Shown piece after piece: positions 1-7,776 of a stretch of 64,000 nucleotides of DNA. Source of the DNA: G942493375 sp942493375. GTDB taxonomy: Bacteria; Armatimonadota; UBA5829. The translations under genes and the position numbers were made by a program. The notes below the pieces were generated by a model. The model had not been told where the DNA came from, did not search any database, and saw nothing but the letters and a program-made list of their open reading frames with translations. Each line of letters starts with the position of its first letter. Position 1 is the first letter of the stretch. The stretch spans positions 3,286,001-3,350,000 of the forward strand of contig OW818698.1 of NCBI GenBank assembly GCA_942493375.1, read 5' to 3'.

Positions 1-20
1 CAATTTGGGGTGCTAACGCA

Positions 21-1394
21 TCAGCCGTTTATGTAAAGATAGTTGATGACTCCTATGGTGTTGGTGGTGGTTGGGAGGATGGGGATCCATACTCTTATGG
101 GTCTATCTTGCAGGTAACAGAGGGTTTTGGAGATGCGGGCTGAGGTGATTGCTCTAGTTGCGGATTCTGTTTGGTATACAAGGTCTGTGGAGTCTCCGGC
201 GTCCAGTATCAATGCCTGCTTAACGCCCATTTTCATCCAGTATTGCTGCAATTGGGGCAGGTCCATTCCACCCACCTGTTTGCCTTTCAACTTCCATTGT
301 TTGATACTGGCCATCTCTCCATCCGGTTCTCTGACTACCAGGATATGGAGTTTGGAATCAGATGACCAACCGAGTGATATTCTGGAACATCTGAGGCGGG
401 TTACTCCAGGTCCCGGTCTTAACACCAGGGGATTGCCGTCGACGATGAGTGGTCTGACGTGACCAATGGCTGTGTGATACTTCCTGGCTAGATCACCATA
501 TGGAACTCCATGTTCGAGAGTAAAGTGAGGATCTGTCCTGTCGGTTTTACATCCGAACATCCAGACGTCCGGACCATTGAATACATTGTAGTGTGGGATA
601 TGGTTACTTACAATTGGTGCAACGTGGCTGCCAATTCTGTCCGGCTCTGTCCATGTGAAGAATGCTGCATTGATTATGCATAGAGGTGACGGTTTGAGTT
701 TTTTGAATACTGATATAGCAGGGGTACCAAGGTAAGTGGAGTTAATGTCATCGTTGGGGTGTGAATCATCGCTGTCACAATCGTAGGTTCCAATAGTAAG
801 GTCCGGATTAGCTGCAAAGTCAAAAGTTAATAGTCGGAGGATAGTTCCTTCGCGGTCCGGAGCGCTTATGGTTAAGTCGGCTCCCTTTGCCAGGTTATAT
901 TTTCCTGGAGCATCGATAAAACCTGAGGTGATAAGCGATGTCAGTAGGATAATAATCGGACCTGACAGGGATAGAATCAGCCAGCCTATGGATCTCTTTT
1001 TGAACCGACCGGCCAGTAGATAACCGGCAAAGGCAAATGCGGGAGCAGATATCCATGCAAGCAGGTGCTGCCAGCTAAGATATGGGAGAGCTTCGGTAAC
1101 CCAAAGATGGAAATCTAAGCGTCCCATCAGATATAACCAGAATAGAGCCCATATCAAGCCGATAATCAGTCCTGTGCCAACAGATACCCACAATCCAAAC
1201 CTGCGCACTATTGCTCCAGCCATGATCAGTCCAAATATCGGGGCGATCCATTCGGCTCCAAAGATAGCTTCAGGATGAATACCAAAAGACATACCCAGAC
1301 TCAGCACTATTGTCAGCGCAGCGGATAGGATTAAGGTCAGCTCAGCTCCTACAATCGACCACATGATTATGCCCAACACTTTGAATGCTTTCAA
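21..1394 (-). CDS. Membrane-anchored phosphodiester glycosidase-like (NAGPA/DUF2233-type) protein
   Basis: The N-terminal ~155 residues contain about five hydrophobic segments, so this part is an integral membrane domain. The rest resembles the NAGPA/DUF2233 phosphodiester glycosidase fold. It has an AAFF motif where family members have NGGFF, a central GHVRPLIVDG stretch, and a late ALILDAGDST motif matching the usual LNLDGGGST. Family members cleave sugar phosphodiesters outside the cytoplasm; the substrate here is unknown. The reading frame opens at TTG 1400, but GCGAGG lies six bases before the next in-frame TTG (1394), which I prefer. The two G-to-A/D changes in the last motif could mean altered or lost activity. 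The stop at 21-23 lies inside the window, so the gene is complete. No obvious operon partner is seen. Confidence 0.6.
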   Translation of the reverse strand: MKAFKVLGIIMWSIVGAELTLILSAALTIVLSLGMSFGIHPEAIFGAEWIAPIFGLIMAGAIVRRFGLWVSVGTGLIIGLIWALFWLYLMGRLDFHLWVTEALPYLSWQHLLAWISAPAFAFAGYLLAGRFKKRSIGWLILSLSGPIIILLTSLITSGFIDAPGKYNLAKGADLTISAPDREGTILRLLTFDFAANPDLTIGTYDCDSDDSHPNDDINSTYLGTPAISVFKKLKPSPLCIINAAFFTWTEPDRIGSHVAPIVSNHIPHYNVFNGPDVWMFGCKTDRTDPHFTLEHGVPYGDLARKYHTAIGHVRPLIVDGNPLVLRPGPGVTRLRCSRISLGWSSDSKLHILVVREPDGEMASIKQWKLKGKQVGGMDLPQLQQYWMKMGVKQALILDAGDSTDLVYQTESATRAITSARISKTLCYLQDRPIRVWIPILPTTTNTIGVINYLYING

Positions 1395-1487
1395 TATCAA
1401 CCTCGCTTGCTAAGCCTTCTTATTATAATAACGCTTATTAATTCAATTCGTGACAGTTTTTGTTGTTAAGTACCAGTTCAGTAATCG

Positions 1488-1503
1488 TGAATAAATTTTC
1501 CGT
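1488..1503. repeat. Left arm of a 16-bp inverted repeat flanking the IS110 element
   Basis: TGAATAAATTTTCCGT here is the exact reverse complement of 3195-3210. The two arms bracket the transposase and its flanking non-coding DNA. IS110-family elements normally lack long terminal inverted repeats, so I read the pair as two halves of an older palindromic repeat into which the element inserted. Between the arm and the transposase lies TTCGATACGCGCTCCGCGCTACTCAG-type sequence, which looks like a common dispersed bacterial repeat. Confidence 0.6.
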
Positions 1504-1549
1504 CCATCCTTCGATACGCGCTCCGCGCTACTCAGCTTCCTATAATATT

Positions 1550-1618
1550 TGTAGGTCCTTACCTGAAATGTTAATCTTGAATTGTGAGATTCACAAAAAC
1601 ACACCAGGAGGACCTACA
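1550..1618 (+). promoter_or_regulatory. Hairpin able to sequester the transposase ribosome-binding site
   Basis: TGTAGGTCCT (1550-1559) is the exact reverse complement of AGGACCTACA (1609-1618). The second arm covers the end of the AGGAGG Shine-Dalgarno sequence and the first base of the start codon, so pairing across the 49-nt loop would hide the initiation site. Comparable structures keep transposase levels low by blocking readthrough transcripts; that role here is inference. Confidence 0.45.
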
Positions 1619-2913
1619 TGGAAAGTATGAGACTTATCAAAAGTGAATGTCAAGAGGTACCGGATCGCAAGTGGGGATTAGTAGTCGGACTCGATATAAG
1701 CAAAGATAGCATAACATTTCGAGCCTGCAGACCGGATGCAGCCAGCAAACCTGTGACCATCACCCAGGATATGGGAGGATTTAGCAAGCTTACAGGTGTT
1801 CTAGAGGGTTACAAAAGTGATGGTTGTGATGTGTGGGTAGGATATGAACCCACCGGTCCTTATAGCTGCTGCGTGCTTGAGTATCTTGTGGAAAAGAATT
1901 GGAAAGTTGTTCAGGTAAATCCCAAGCACACAAGCAAGTTCAATGATATAAGGGACAACAGTCCTGGCAAAGATGATCCTCGCGATCCTCGTGCAATATC
2001 GGATCTTATATGGCAGGGTTGTTACCGTACTCCGTTGCATCTGACTGGGACATATGCAGAACTACGTGCAGCTTCAGCAGAATGGGAGATGCTGAAACGC
2101 GAGAGCACAGTGATAAAAAATCAACTACATTCCTTGATGGAGTTATGGTTTCCGGAGTTAAAGATGGTTTTCAAAAGTGGGCTTTGCCTGAGCACATTGG
2201 CAATAATGAAGAAGTATGCGACATGTGAATCATTGGCTAAGGCTGGTTTTACAAAAGTTCGAGCTGTTCTGCATAAAGCCAGCAGTGGTCGCACTGCTTC
2301 AAGGGCTCGCGAATTGGTAGATGCAGCTTCCAACAGCACGGCTCTAAAGAGTGGGCAAAAATCAAGACACAGGACAATGATGAACCATTTGGCAAGACTT
2401 GAGCTCATTGAGACCCAAAAAGCAGATCTTATATTGGAGTTGGAGAAGTTACTTCTTGAGCTTCCAGAATCAAAGAGTCTATTAAGTGTCAATGGTATCG
2501 GGATAATAACCACTGCTTTACTTTTGGGTGAGTGCGGTAACATTAGCGACTATAGCATGGGTCAACTGGAGAAGCTGGTCGGTCTGAATCTGTGTCACTT
2601 CTCAAGTGGCAGGCACAAAGGAAAAAAGAAGATTAGTAAGTGTGGGCGCTCCAGTGTGCGCTATGCTTTGTGTATGGCTGCAACACAAATGATGCGAAAG
2701 AACGGAATCTATTTTGATGTAGTTGAGGTTATGAGATCAAAAGACAAGAAGCCCGGAATTATCAGAATTGCTGTCGCGCGTAAGCTATTAAAGCTTCTGC
2801 ACGCTTTGGTGTGCAGTGGTGAATGCTTTGATCGACAGCGATTCGTTGCGCGAAGAGGGACTGGAGACGATCTATTCGTCCTTAAAGACAGTCAGCCATT
2901 AACGGCTGCCTGA
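1618..2913 (+). CDS. IS110-family transposase (DEDD/RuvC-like plus Transposase_20)
   Basis: The 431-residue protein has the two-domain IS110 layout. The N-terminal RuvC-like domain shows GLDISKD (Asp26), VGYEPTG (Glu77) and KDDPRD (about 118-123), which supply the DEDD acidic residues. The C-terminal Transposase_20 domain shows LLSVNGIGIITTALLLGECG near residue 290 and the Gly/Lys-rich SGRHKGKKKISKCG that follows the conserved serine region. These enzymes act through an RNA-guided (bridge/seek RNA) recombination mechanism. The start ATG follows AGGAGG closely. The length is at the long end for the family, and the frame is intact, so the element may be active. Confidence 0.93.
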   Translation: MESMRLIKSECQEVPDRKWGLVVGLDISKDSITFRACRPDAASKPVTITQDMGGFSKLTGVLEGYKSDGCDVWVGYEPTGPYSCCVLEYLVEKNWKVVQVNPKHTSKFNDIRDNSPGKDDPRDPRAISDLIWQGCYRTPLHLTGTYAELRAASAEWEMLKRESTVIKNQLHSLMELWFPELKMVFKSGLCLSTLAIMKKYATCESLAKAGFTKVRAVLHKASSGRTASRARELVDAASNSTALKSGQKSRHRTMMNHLARLELIETQKADLILELEKLLLELPESKSLLSVNGIGIITTALLLGECGNISDYSMGQLEKLVGLNLCHFSSGRHKGKKKISKCGRSSVRYALCMAATQMMRKNGIYFDVVEVMRSKDKKPGIIRIAVARKLLKLLHALVCSGECFDRQRFVARRGTGDDLFVLKDSQPLTAA

Positions 2914-3146
2914 TCTTCTAACTCAGCTTTTATCGCTCCAGTCCTCTTCCGTGACGATCAATTAAGGAAGGTTATGGCTCCCTTGGGAGACCATCGAGTA
3001 AGTAGGGTTATCGCAGGGAAGAGTGCAGCAGGATATCGTGGCGTAATAATGGCAACTTCAAACCGGTCAGACACAGTCTGGCAAGGAACACTGTATTACG
3101 CCTGGCTGCAGCCTGACCCGATCTGATACCATATCAGTATCCTTTT
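2914..3146 (+). ncRNA. Candidate bridge/seek RNA region 3' of the IS110 transposase
   Basis: No gene is present. The stretch contains ordered inverted repeats: GGCGTAATA (3040-3048) pairs with TATTACGCC (3094-3102) and encloses a CAGAC-ACA-GTCTG hairpin (3068-3080). These are followed by the palindrome GGCTGCAGCC (3104-3113), then CTGATA-CCA-TATCAG (3123-3137) running into a T-run at 3143-3147, which looks like a terminator. IS1111-type members of IS110 encode their guide RNA 3' of the transposase, so this is the expected place. The guide loops and exact ends are not resolved. Confidence 0.4.
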
Positions 3147-3194
3147 TCTACAAAATATATAAAAAAAGGACTTGACAATATTAGAGTAGGACGA

Positions 3195-3210
3195 ACGGAA
3201 AATTTATTCA
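3195..3210. repeat. Right arm of the 16-bp inverted repeat flanking the IS110 element
   Basis: ACGGAAAATTTATTCA, the exact reverse complement of 1488-1503. It lies ~50 bp beyond the terminator-like end of the candidate guide RNA. Confidence 0.6.
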
Positions 3211-3388
3211 ACACCCAGAAGAACTCGAATGGGTCCTGAAACAAGTTCAGGATGACGTAATACTCATCAAGAGTGAACTCTTACGTTGTTTATCAGTTCA
3301 TCATGAGCTCTCAAATCAGAGCAGCAGACAGATAATAAATCTATGTGAAAAGAATTTATTTTTCTGCAAATAATCCTTTTTAAAGTGT

Positions 3389-3412
3389 ACTGTGGTATAT
3401 TACTACAACAGT
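3389..3412 (+). promoter_or_regulatory. Operator-like dyad upstream of the GntR gene
   Basis: ACTGTGGTA (3389-3397) and TACAACAGT (3404-3412) form a dyad with 8 of 9 bases paired around a 6-bp centre. A TATATT -10-like hexamer (3396-3401) lies inside it. It begins 35 bp before the regulator's start codon. YtrA-type GntR regulators usually repress their own operon by binding such dyads, so autoregulation of the four-gene operon is likely but not shown. Confidence 0.5.
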
Positions 3413-3423
3413 AAAACATTACT

Positions 3424-3849
3424 ATGCTATTTAACATTGACTCCTCTAACTCCATACCGGTATATGCTCAGATTGTGGAGCAGATAAAAAGGGCTGTTGC
3501 ATGCGGGATTCTAAAACCCGGAGACAGCCTACCGTCTCTGCGCGAGACTGCCCTGCGGCTCAGGGTAAACCCCATTACTGTTGCCAAAGCATACAAAGAA
3601 CTTGAACACGCTGGAGTTGTGACTACCAGGCAGGGACTCGGAAGCTTCGTAAATGATAGTCCCGATGCCAATGACTTGTACAAGAACGATGCATTGACCA
3701 AATCCATAGATGACTTACTGGTTGATGCCATGCACTTAGGTGTAGATTTCGATAGTTTGAAAAAACTTGTTAGTGAACGAATGGAGGCATTAGGTGGAAA
3801 ATTTGCAGGAGAAATCGAAGACAATAGGGACGGAAAGGAGATCGAATGA
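3424..3849 (+). CDS. YtrA-subfamily GntR transcriptional regulator
   Basis: A 141-residue protein with a winged helix at residues ~10-78 and the GntR hallmark PSLRETALRLRVNPITVAKA, followed by the wing GVVTTRQGLGSFV. The short ~60-residue C-terminal extension, with no ligand-binding FCD or UTRA domain, is typical of the YtrA subfamily. Members usually control the ABC transporter operon next to them, as the layout shows here. Its 3' end overlaps the ATPase gene by 56 bp, so the two are probably translationally coupled. An operator-like dyad lies just upstream. Confidence 0.9.
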   Translation: MLFNIDSSNSIPVYAQIVEQIKRAVACGILKPGDSLPSLRETALRLRVNPITVAKAYKELEHAGVVTTRQGLGSFVNDSPDANDLYKNDALTKSIDDLLVDAMHLGVDFDSLKKLVSERMEALGGKFAGEIEDNRDGKEIE

Positions 3850-4741
3850 AGTCCCATATGCAATTGAAACTGTTGGCTTAACGAAAAGGTATGGCCGGCA
3901 GATAGTTGTTGATCATTTGAATATGACAGTTCCTCAGGGCTCTGTTTTTGGCTTTTTAGGCAGAAATGGTGCTGGTAAAACTACAACTATACAGATGCTG
4001 CTGGACATACTGGACAGGACTTCAGGTGATGCAAATATCCTGGGGCTGGACACTATAAAGGATGCAATAGAGATTAAAAATAGAGTCGGCTATGTGGCTG
4101 ACGGGCAGACAATGTATGACTGGATGAAAGTGGACGAGATCATCTGGTTCTGCAGAGGTTTTTATTCGAATTGGGATGATAAATATGCAGGTGAACTGAA
4201 AAAGAAGCTGGAGCTTCCGGGTGACAAAAAGCTGGGGGAACTAAGTAAGGGTACCCAGGCAAAGGTAGCTCTTATGCTGGCAATGGCTTATCATCCTGAA
4301 CTGTTAATTCTTGATGAACCGACTGCAGGTCTTGATGTGGTTGTTAGGCGGGATTTCCTGGAAGGTGTTATCGAGATGATTCAAGAAGAAGGACGAACAG
4401 TCTTCTTTTCATCTCATATAGTTCACGAGGTTGAGAGAGTTGCTGACTGGATTGGTATAATTGACAGAGGAACACTGATCAGTTGCTCACCTATTGAGGA
4501 ACTCAAAGAGAGCGTGAGACGCGTTGTATTAACACTCGATACACCACCGGCAACATTTGCACGTATACCTGGTGTGCTTAGTACGGAAACAGTTGGCAGG
4601 CAGCATGCGATTATTGTAAGGGATTTCAATGAGATCACGATAGCTCTTGCTAAGACGTTTAAACCAACTGACATGGTAGTTGAAGACTTGAACCTTGAAG
4701 ACATATTTGTTGCACTGGTAGGTAAGTCTACGGAGGAGTAA
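3794..4741 (+). CDS. ABC transporter ATP-binding protein
   Basis: A cytoplasmic nucleotide-binding subunit of the BcrA/YtrB type. It has Walker A GRNGAGKTT (~56-64), a degenerate signature LSKGT (~150-154), Walker B LLILDEPTAGLD (~170-181) and the switch histidine in SSHIVHEVERV. It should power the two ABC-2 permeases encoded directly downstream. I chose the GTG at 3794 because GGAGG stands six bases before it, inside the regulator gene. A second strong Shine-Dalgarno (GGAAAGGAG) stands before the ATG at 3846. That ATG is out of frame and closes after 11 codons, although family members usually start about there. This suggests an indel near 3850 rescued by the upstream GTG. Confidence 0.93.
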   Translation: MENLQEKSKTIGTERRSNEVPYAIETVGLTKRYGRQIVVDHLNMTVPQGSVFGFLGRNGAGKTTTIQMLLDILDRTSGDANILGLDTIKDAIEIKNRVGYVADGQTMYDWMKVDEIIWFCRGFYSNWDDKYAGELKKKLELPGDKKLGELSKGTQAKVALMLAMAYHPELLILDEPTAGLDVVVRRDFLEGVIEMIQEEGRTVFFSSHIVHEVERVADWIGIIDRGTLISCSPIEELKESVRRVVLTLDTPPATFARIPGVLSTETVGRQHAIIVRDFNEITIALAKTFKPTDMVVEDLNLEDIFVALVGKSTEE

Positions 4742-4742
4742 T

Positions 4743-6074
4743 TTGTCGTTGTATGAAGGTATGGTCAGGCTTGCCTGGCTGGATTTGCGGAATATACGCA
4801 AAGTTATAATTACATCAGCAATAACGCCGGTAGTACTGTTTTACATATTGCAGCAATTCAAAGAGAACAGCAATGTATATGGTGTGGTCTGCAACATACC
4901 TGTACTACTGATCTCATTATTAGTAATTCTTTGGGCAACAGGTAAAACTGGAGTCCGTTCGGAGAAGAGTGTATATGAATCGAGATTTCCAATATCCCCC
5001 AGGCTGGTCTGGATCTTCCGTTTTGCGGTCTCGTTAATTGTTACAACACTGATTGGAATATGGTTTACAGGATGTTTTTCGTATTGGAAAGACGGAGCTA
5101 TTTCAAGAGAACTATGCCTGGACGGCGCTATGTACTTCTCTGTGCTCTTTATTTGCTGCCATGTCCTTTCGGCTTTTATGCCCAGATATTCAGTTATTCT
5201 GATTGCGGTGTTGTGGACACTATACGGTTATAGCCTGGGTGAATACAGATGGGATAGTGGCGGACTGATACAGACCTGGAAAACAGATATGCTTCTCAGA
5301 ATGCTGGGAGGTGGACTGGTTGCCCTATTGTTTGCAAGGCAACAGATCTTTTTATCAAAGCCACGATGGAGACTGGCTACCGTACTTTTGATTCTTTTTG
5401 TATCCGCAACTTACAGCGATATAGTTGCGTTAATCACCTTTGGTGCGGATGAACCGGAGACTGGTTACCAGGTGTATCAACAGGATTCGACTTCTGCTGA
5501 TGGGTCGGTCACTGCCAAAACTGACCAATTGTATGGAGGTTGGAGGGCTGAAAAATACTCTAAATACCTTGGAGTATCATGCAGAGATTATAAGACAGAG
5601 ACACAGTCATTCTGGATTTTGAACAAGGATATCGGATTAATTGATACCAGCTCAAAAGGCAATGTATTTCTGGCACAGCAGTTGCCGGAGAGTCCTATTG
5701 TCCGCATATTGATGGGGAGCAGCACAGGAGGAAAGGTTCGCGAAGTTGCTAAATTTCGGGCTCAACGCGGGGCTCTACTCGGTATATTATTTCCCGAACT
5801 GAAAGGAACCGTGCGGACAAAGATTGGAGCAGTTAGTCCGGATGAGAATCGGATATTGATTACTCTTGCATCTCCTCTGGGTCAGGGCAATGATCTATGG
5901 GCGGTTAATTTAGAGACACACATCTCCTGCGTAGTGATGACCAATTATCTTGGAAATGAGGTTTTTGATTTTACCTGGGGAAAATCGCAGGCATATGCAT
6001 CCGGATATGATAACGACGTTGTAGTAGATTTCAAGACTTTTACCACAAAACCAATGCGTAGTTTGATCAGGTAG
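4743..6074 (+). CDS. ABC-2 type permease with C-terminal extracytoplasmic domain
   Basis: Residues ~1-235 hold about six membrane helices typical of ABC-2 permeases. The final helix ends near LLILFVSATYSDIVALITF. It is followed by ~200 soluble residues that should lie outside the cytoplasm. This tail has a PD40/TolB-like blade motif (AVSPDENRILITL ... NDLWAVNLET), suggesting part of a beta-propeller. Plain ABC-2 permeases stop after the last helix, so the tail is unusual. Translation starts at TTG just after the ATPase stop, with GGAGGAG upstream. It probably forms a heterodimer with the next permease. Confidence 0.75.
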   Translation: MSLYEGMVRLAWLDLRNIRKVIITSAITPVVLFYILQQFKENSNVYGVVCNIPVLLISLLVILWATGKTGVRSEKSVYESRFPISPRLVWIFRFAVSLIVTTLIGIWFTGCFSYWKDGAISRELCLDGAMYFSVLFICCHVLSAFMPRYSVILIAVLWTLYGYSLGEYRWDSGGLIQTWKTDMLLRMLGGGLVALLFARQQIFLSKPRWRLATVLLILFVSATYSDIVALITFGADEPETGYQVYQQDSTSADGSVTAKTDQLYGGWRAEKYSKYLGVSCRDYKTETQSFWILNKDIGLIDTSSKGNVFLAQQLPESPIVRILMGSSTGGKVREVAKFRAQRGALLGILFPELKGTVRTKIGAVSPDENRILITLASPLGQGNDLWAVNLETHISCVVMTNYLGNEVFDFTWGKSQAYASGYDNDVVVDFKTFTTKPMRSLIR

Positions 6075-6131
6075 TCTGAATTATTTATGATTTATTCAAC
6101 TTAATGGCTGATGCAGTATATGGAGTTATGA

Positions 6132-7355
6132 ATGAGAAGTCTTCTCTGGAAAGAATTTCACGAAAAATGGTACTGGTTTCTGATGGTGTTGGGAATCTAT
6201 ATACCTGTAATGACAGGGGATGGTTTTGTTTTCGCATATTCAATATCCACAACATCAATGCAATATTCGGTCCTTATTTGTCTGATTTATGGTCTCACTG
6301 CATATTCCGGTGATCTTTCTCAAAAGACGCTGAAGTTTCTACTTACAAGGCATGTTTCCTGGAAGCAGGTTCTTGCAGCAAAGCTGATTGTGAATATCGG
6401 TATAATTGCTACAGCTGATATGGTGGGGTATATAATTTTTCGGCTGCTGCTTCCGGTTGAATACCATGCTCCAGGATCTGTACCAAGTTTTTTTGATTCA
6501 TATGGCTGGGCTCTTCTGGTTACTGCAGGGCCTTACCTGGTTGGAGCGATGTGTTCCACGGTCTTGCCCGGTATTACAGGAAGCGCAGTTGTCGCGACAG
6601 CAATTATCACGCTTTTTCTGGCTCAAAGGAGCTGGTTCGGTGGTATTTATGGATATACTGAGAGATTAGTACAGCTTGTATGGATAATCGGCGCCGGTAT
6701 TGCCAGTTTCTGCATAATACGTTTTGGGATAGCATCCAGTACAAGATATAGAGTAGTAAGGTTCTGTTCAATACTGGTAGTAATTGGTGTGATAAACACC
6801 TTACTCATATATTCACTGCGCACAACGAGCACTTTCGACATATTTACAGGTAGAAAGGTATCAATAAGCCCTGATGGGCAGTATGCTTTACAGATAACTC
6901 ATGGGTCACCTATGCTCCACTATTATATTAAATCAGAGCTGACCAGGCTTTCTGATGGTAAGTCGGTCGTAATAAGTGATGATCCTGTTTCGAGGGATAG
7001 TAGTATCGGACAATCTTGTTGGACAGACAGCGGAAAGATCTGCTATCTGCAAGGCTGTGATTTGATTATCGCAGACATCGATAAATCGGGGCATATTAAC
7101 AAAGAGACCGTAACACTCGAGACATTCAGAGTAGCATCTTTGATGCCATCTCCGGACTCACATTCTGTAATCATAGAGGAATCTTTTGACTCTGCAAATG
7201 TATCTCCCATTCTTGTGTTTGTCGATATAGAAAAGCGCTGCAGATTCTCAACATATGTTACTGATTATAAAAAATACTGGTGGCAAACGAATGATGAAAT
7301 AGGGTATATAGATAATCAGTCAAAACGGCACATTGTGAAGCTTGGAATTGGCTAA
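6132..7355 (+). CDS. ABC-2 type permease with C-terminal propeller-like ectodomain
   Basis: About six membrane helices in residues ~1-235 begin with the permease-like MRSLLWKEFHEKWYW. An extracytoplasmic tail of ~170 residues follows. The tail has repeated blade-like motifs (VSISPDGQYALQ, IGQSCWTDSGKICYLQ, SLMPSPDSHSVII, WWQTNDEIGYID) of the PD40/WD40-like kind. GGAG six bases upstream supports the ATG at 6132 over ATG 6128. It has the same architecture as the preceding permease, so the two tails may each give half of a propeller. The substrate cannot be read from the sequence. Confidence 0.75.
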   Translation: MRSLLWKEFHEKWYWFLMVLGIYIPVMTGDGFVFAYSISTTSMQYSVLICLIYGLTAYSGDLSQKTLKFLLTRHVSWKQVLAAKLIVNIGIIATADMVGYIIFRLLLPVEYHAPGSVPSFFDSYGWALLVTAGPYLVGAMCSTVLPGITGSAVVATAIITLFLAQRSWFGGIYGYTERLVQLVWIIGAGIASFCIIRFGIASSTRYRVVRFCSILVVIGVINTLLIYSLRTTSTFDIFTGRKVSISPDGQYALQITHGSPMLHYYIKSELTRLSDGKSVVISDDPVSRDSSIGQSCWTDSGKICYLQGCDLIIADIDKSGHINKETVTLETFRVASLMPSPDSHSVIIEESFDSANVSPILVFVDIEKRCRFSTYVTDYKKYWWQTNDEIGYIDNQSKRHIVKLGIG

Positions 7356-7424
7356 ATGCTTATCGGCTGGTATCATTATTCGGATGACTATGGCAAAACA
7401 AATTATTTTGGAGTGTAAACCACC

Positions 7425-7715
7425 ATGTCGGAATTAATAGTATTAGCAAAGATTGTAGCAAAGAATGACTCTATTGATGTTGTTAAGAGCGAATTGCTCA
7501 AGATTGTTGGACCTACTGTGAAAGAGGATGGATGTCTGCAGTATACACCTCACCAGGACAATGAGAACCCTGCGGTTTTCGTGCTGTATGAAAGATGGGA
7601 AAACGAGGACTACCTGGCGGCACATATGAATACTGCCCATTTTAAGGCATTTGTTGCGGGTATTGATGGCCATTCTGAAGGACTGACCGTAAACAAACTG
7701 ACTAAAATACTCTAG
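7425..7715 (+). CDS. Antibiotic biosynthesis monooxygenase (ABM/YgiN-like) domain protein
   Basis: A 96-residue single-domain protein with the dimeric alpha-beta ABM fold signature. It shows an N-terminal strand LIVLAKIVAK, the GCLQYTPHQDNENPAVFVLYERWEN core and the HMNTAHFKAF helix. Relatives such as YgiN act on quinols or detoxify reactive species without a cofactor, but the substrate is not predictable. It follows the ABC operon on the same strand and ends at a strong bidirectional hairpin. Whether it is co-transcribed with the transporter is uncertain, because 69 bp separate them. Confidence 0.85.
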   Translation: MSELIVLAKIVAKNDSIDVVKSELLKIVGPTVKEDGCLQYTPHQDNENPAVFVLYERWENEDYLAAHMNTAHFKAFVAGIDGHSEGLTVNKLTKIL

Positions 7716-7725
7716 GCCAGTGATT

Positions 7726-7755
7726 ATATACCGGGCTCTATTGAGCCCGGTATAT
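7726..7755. terminator. Bidirectional hairpin terminator between convergent genes
   Basis: ATATACCGGGCTC (7726-7738), loop TATT, GAGCCCGGTATAT (7743-7755): a perfect 13-bp stem. It lies between the ends of the ABM gene (plus) and the transglutaminase gene (minus). There is no long T-run, so it may work as a simple stem or an mRNA 3' stabiliser. Confidence 0.7.
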
Positions 7756-7776
7756 ATCCAGGTCTATAATGCGGAA

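Larger units (their letters stand above)
1550..3146 (+). mobile_element. IS110-family insertion sequence (boundaries approximate)
   Basis: One DEDD transposase gene is flanked by about 70-200 bp of 5' and ~230 bp of 3' non-coding DNA. IS110-family elements have no obvious terminal repeats, so the ends cannot be fixed by eye. I bound the element by a 5' hairpin starting at 1550 and a 3' structured region ending in a terminator-like stem with a T-run near 3146. The 16-bp inverted repeat at 1488/3210 may belong to the target site. Confidence 0.55.
3147..3423. other. Gene-free stretch between the IS element and the GntR operon
   Basis: Holds the right arm of the 16-bp inverted repeat (3195-3210), then a TCCTGAA...TTCAGGA palindrome ending in GGATGAC (about 3230-3257), which belongs to a dispersed repeat type seen elsewhere in the window. 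An A/T-rich segment and the operator-like dyad before the GntR gene follow. I see no ORF with coding character here. Confidence 0.5.

Noticed and set aside
7726..7755. Operator palindrome
   Set aside because: It lies between the 3' ends of two convergent genes, so a transcription terminator or mRNA end stem is more likely.
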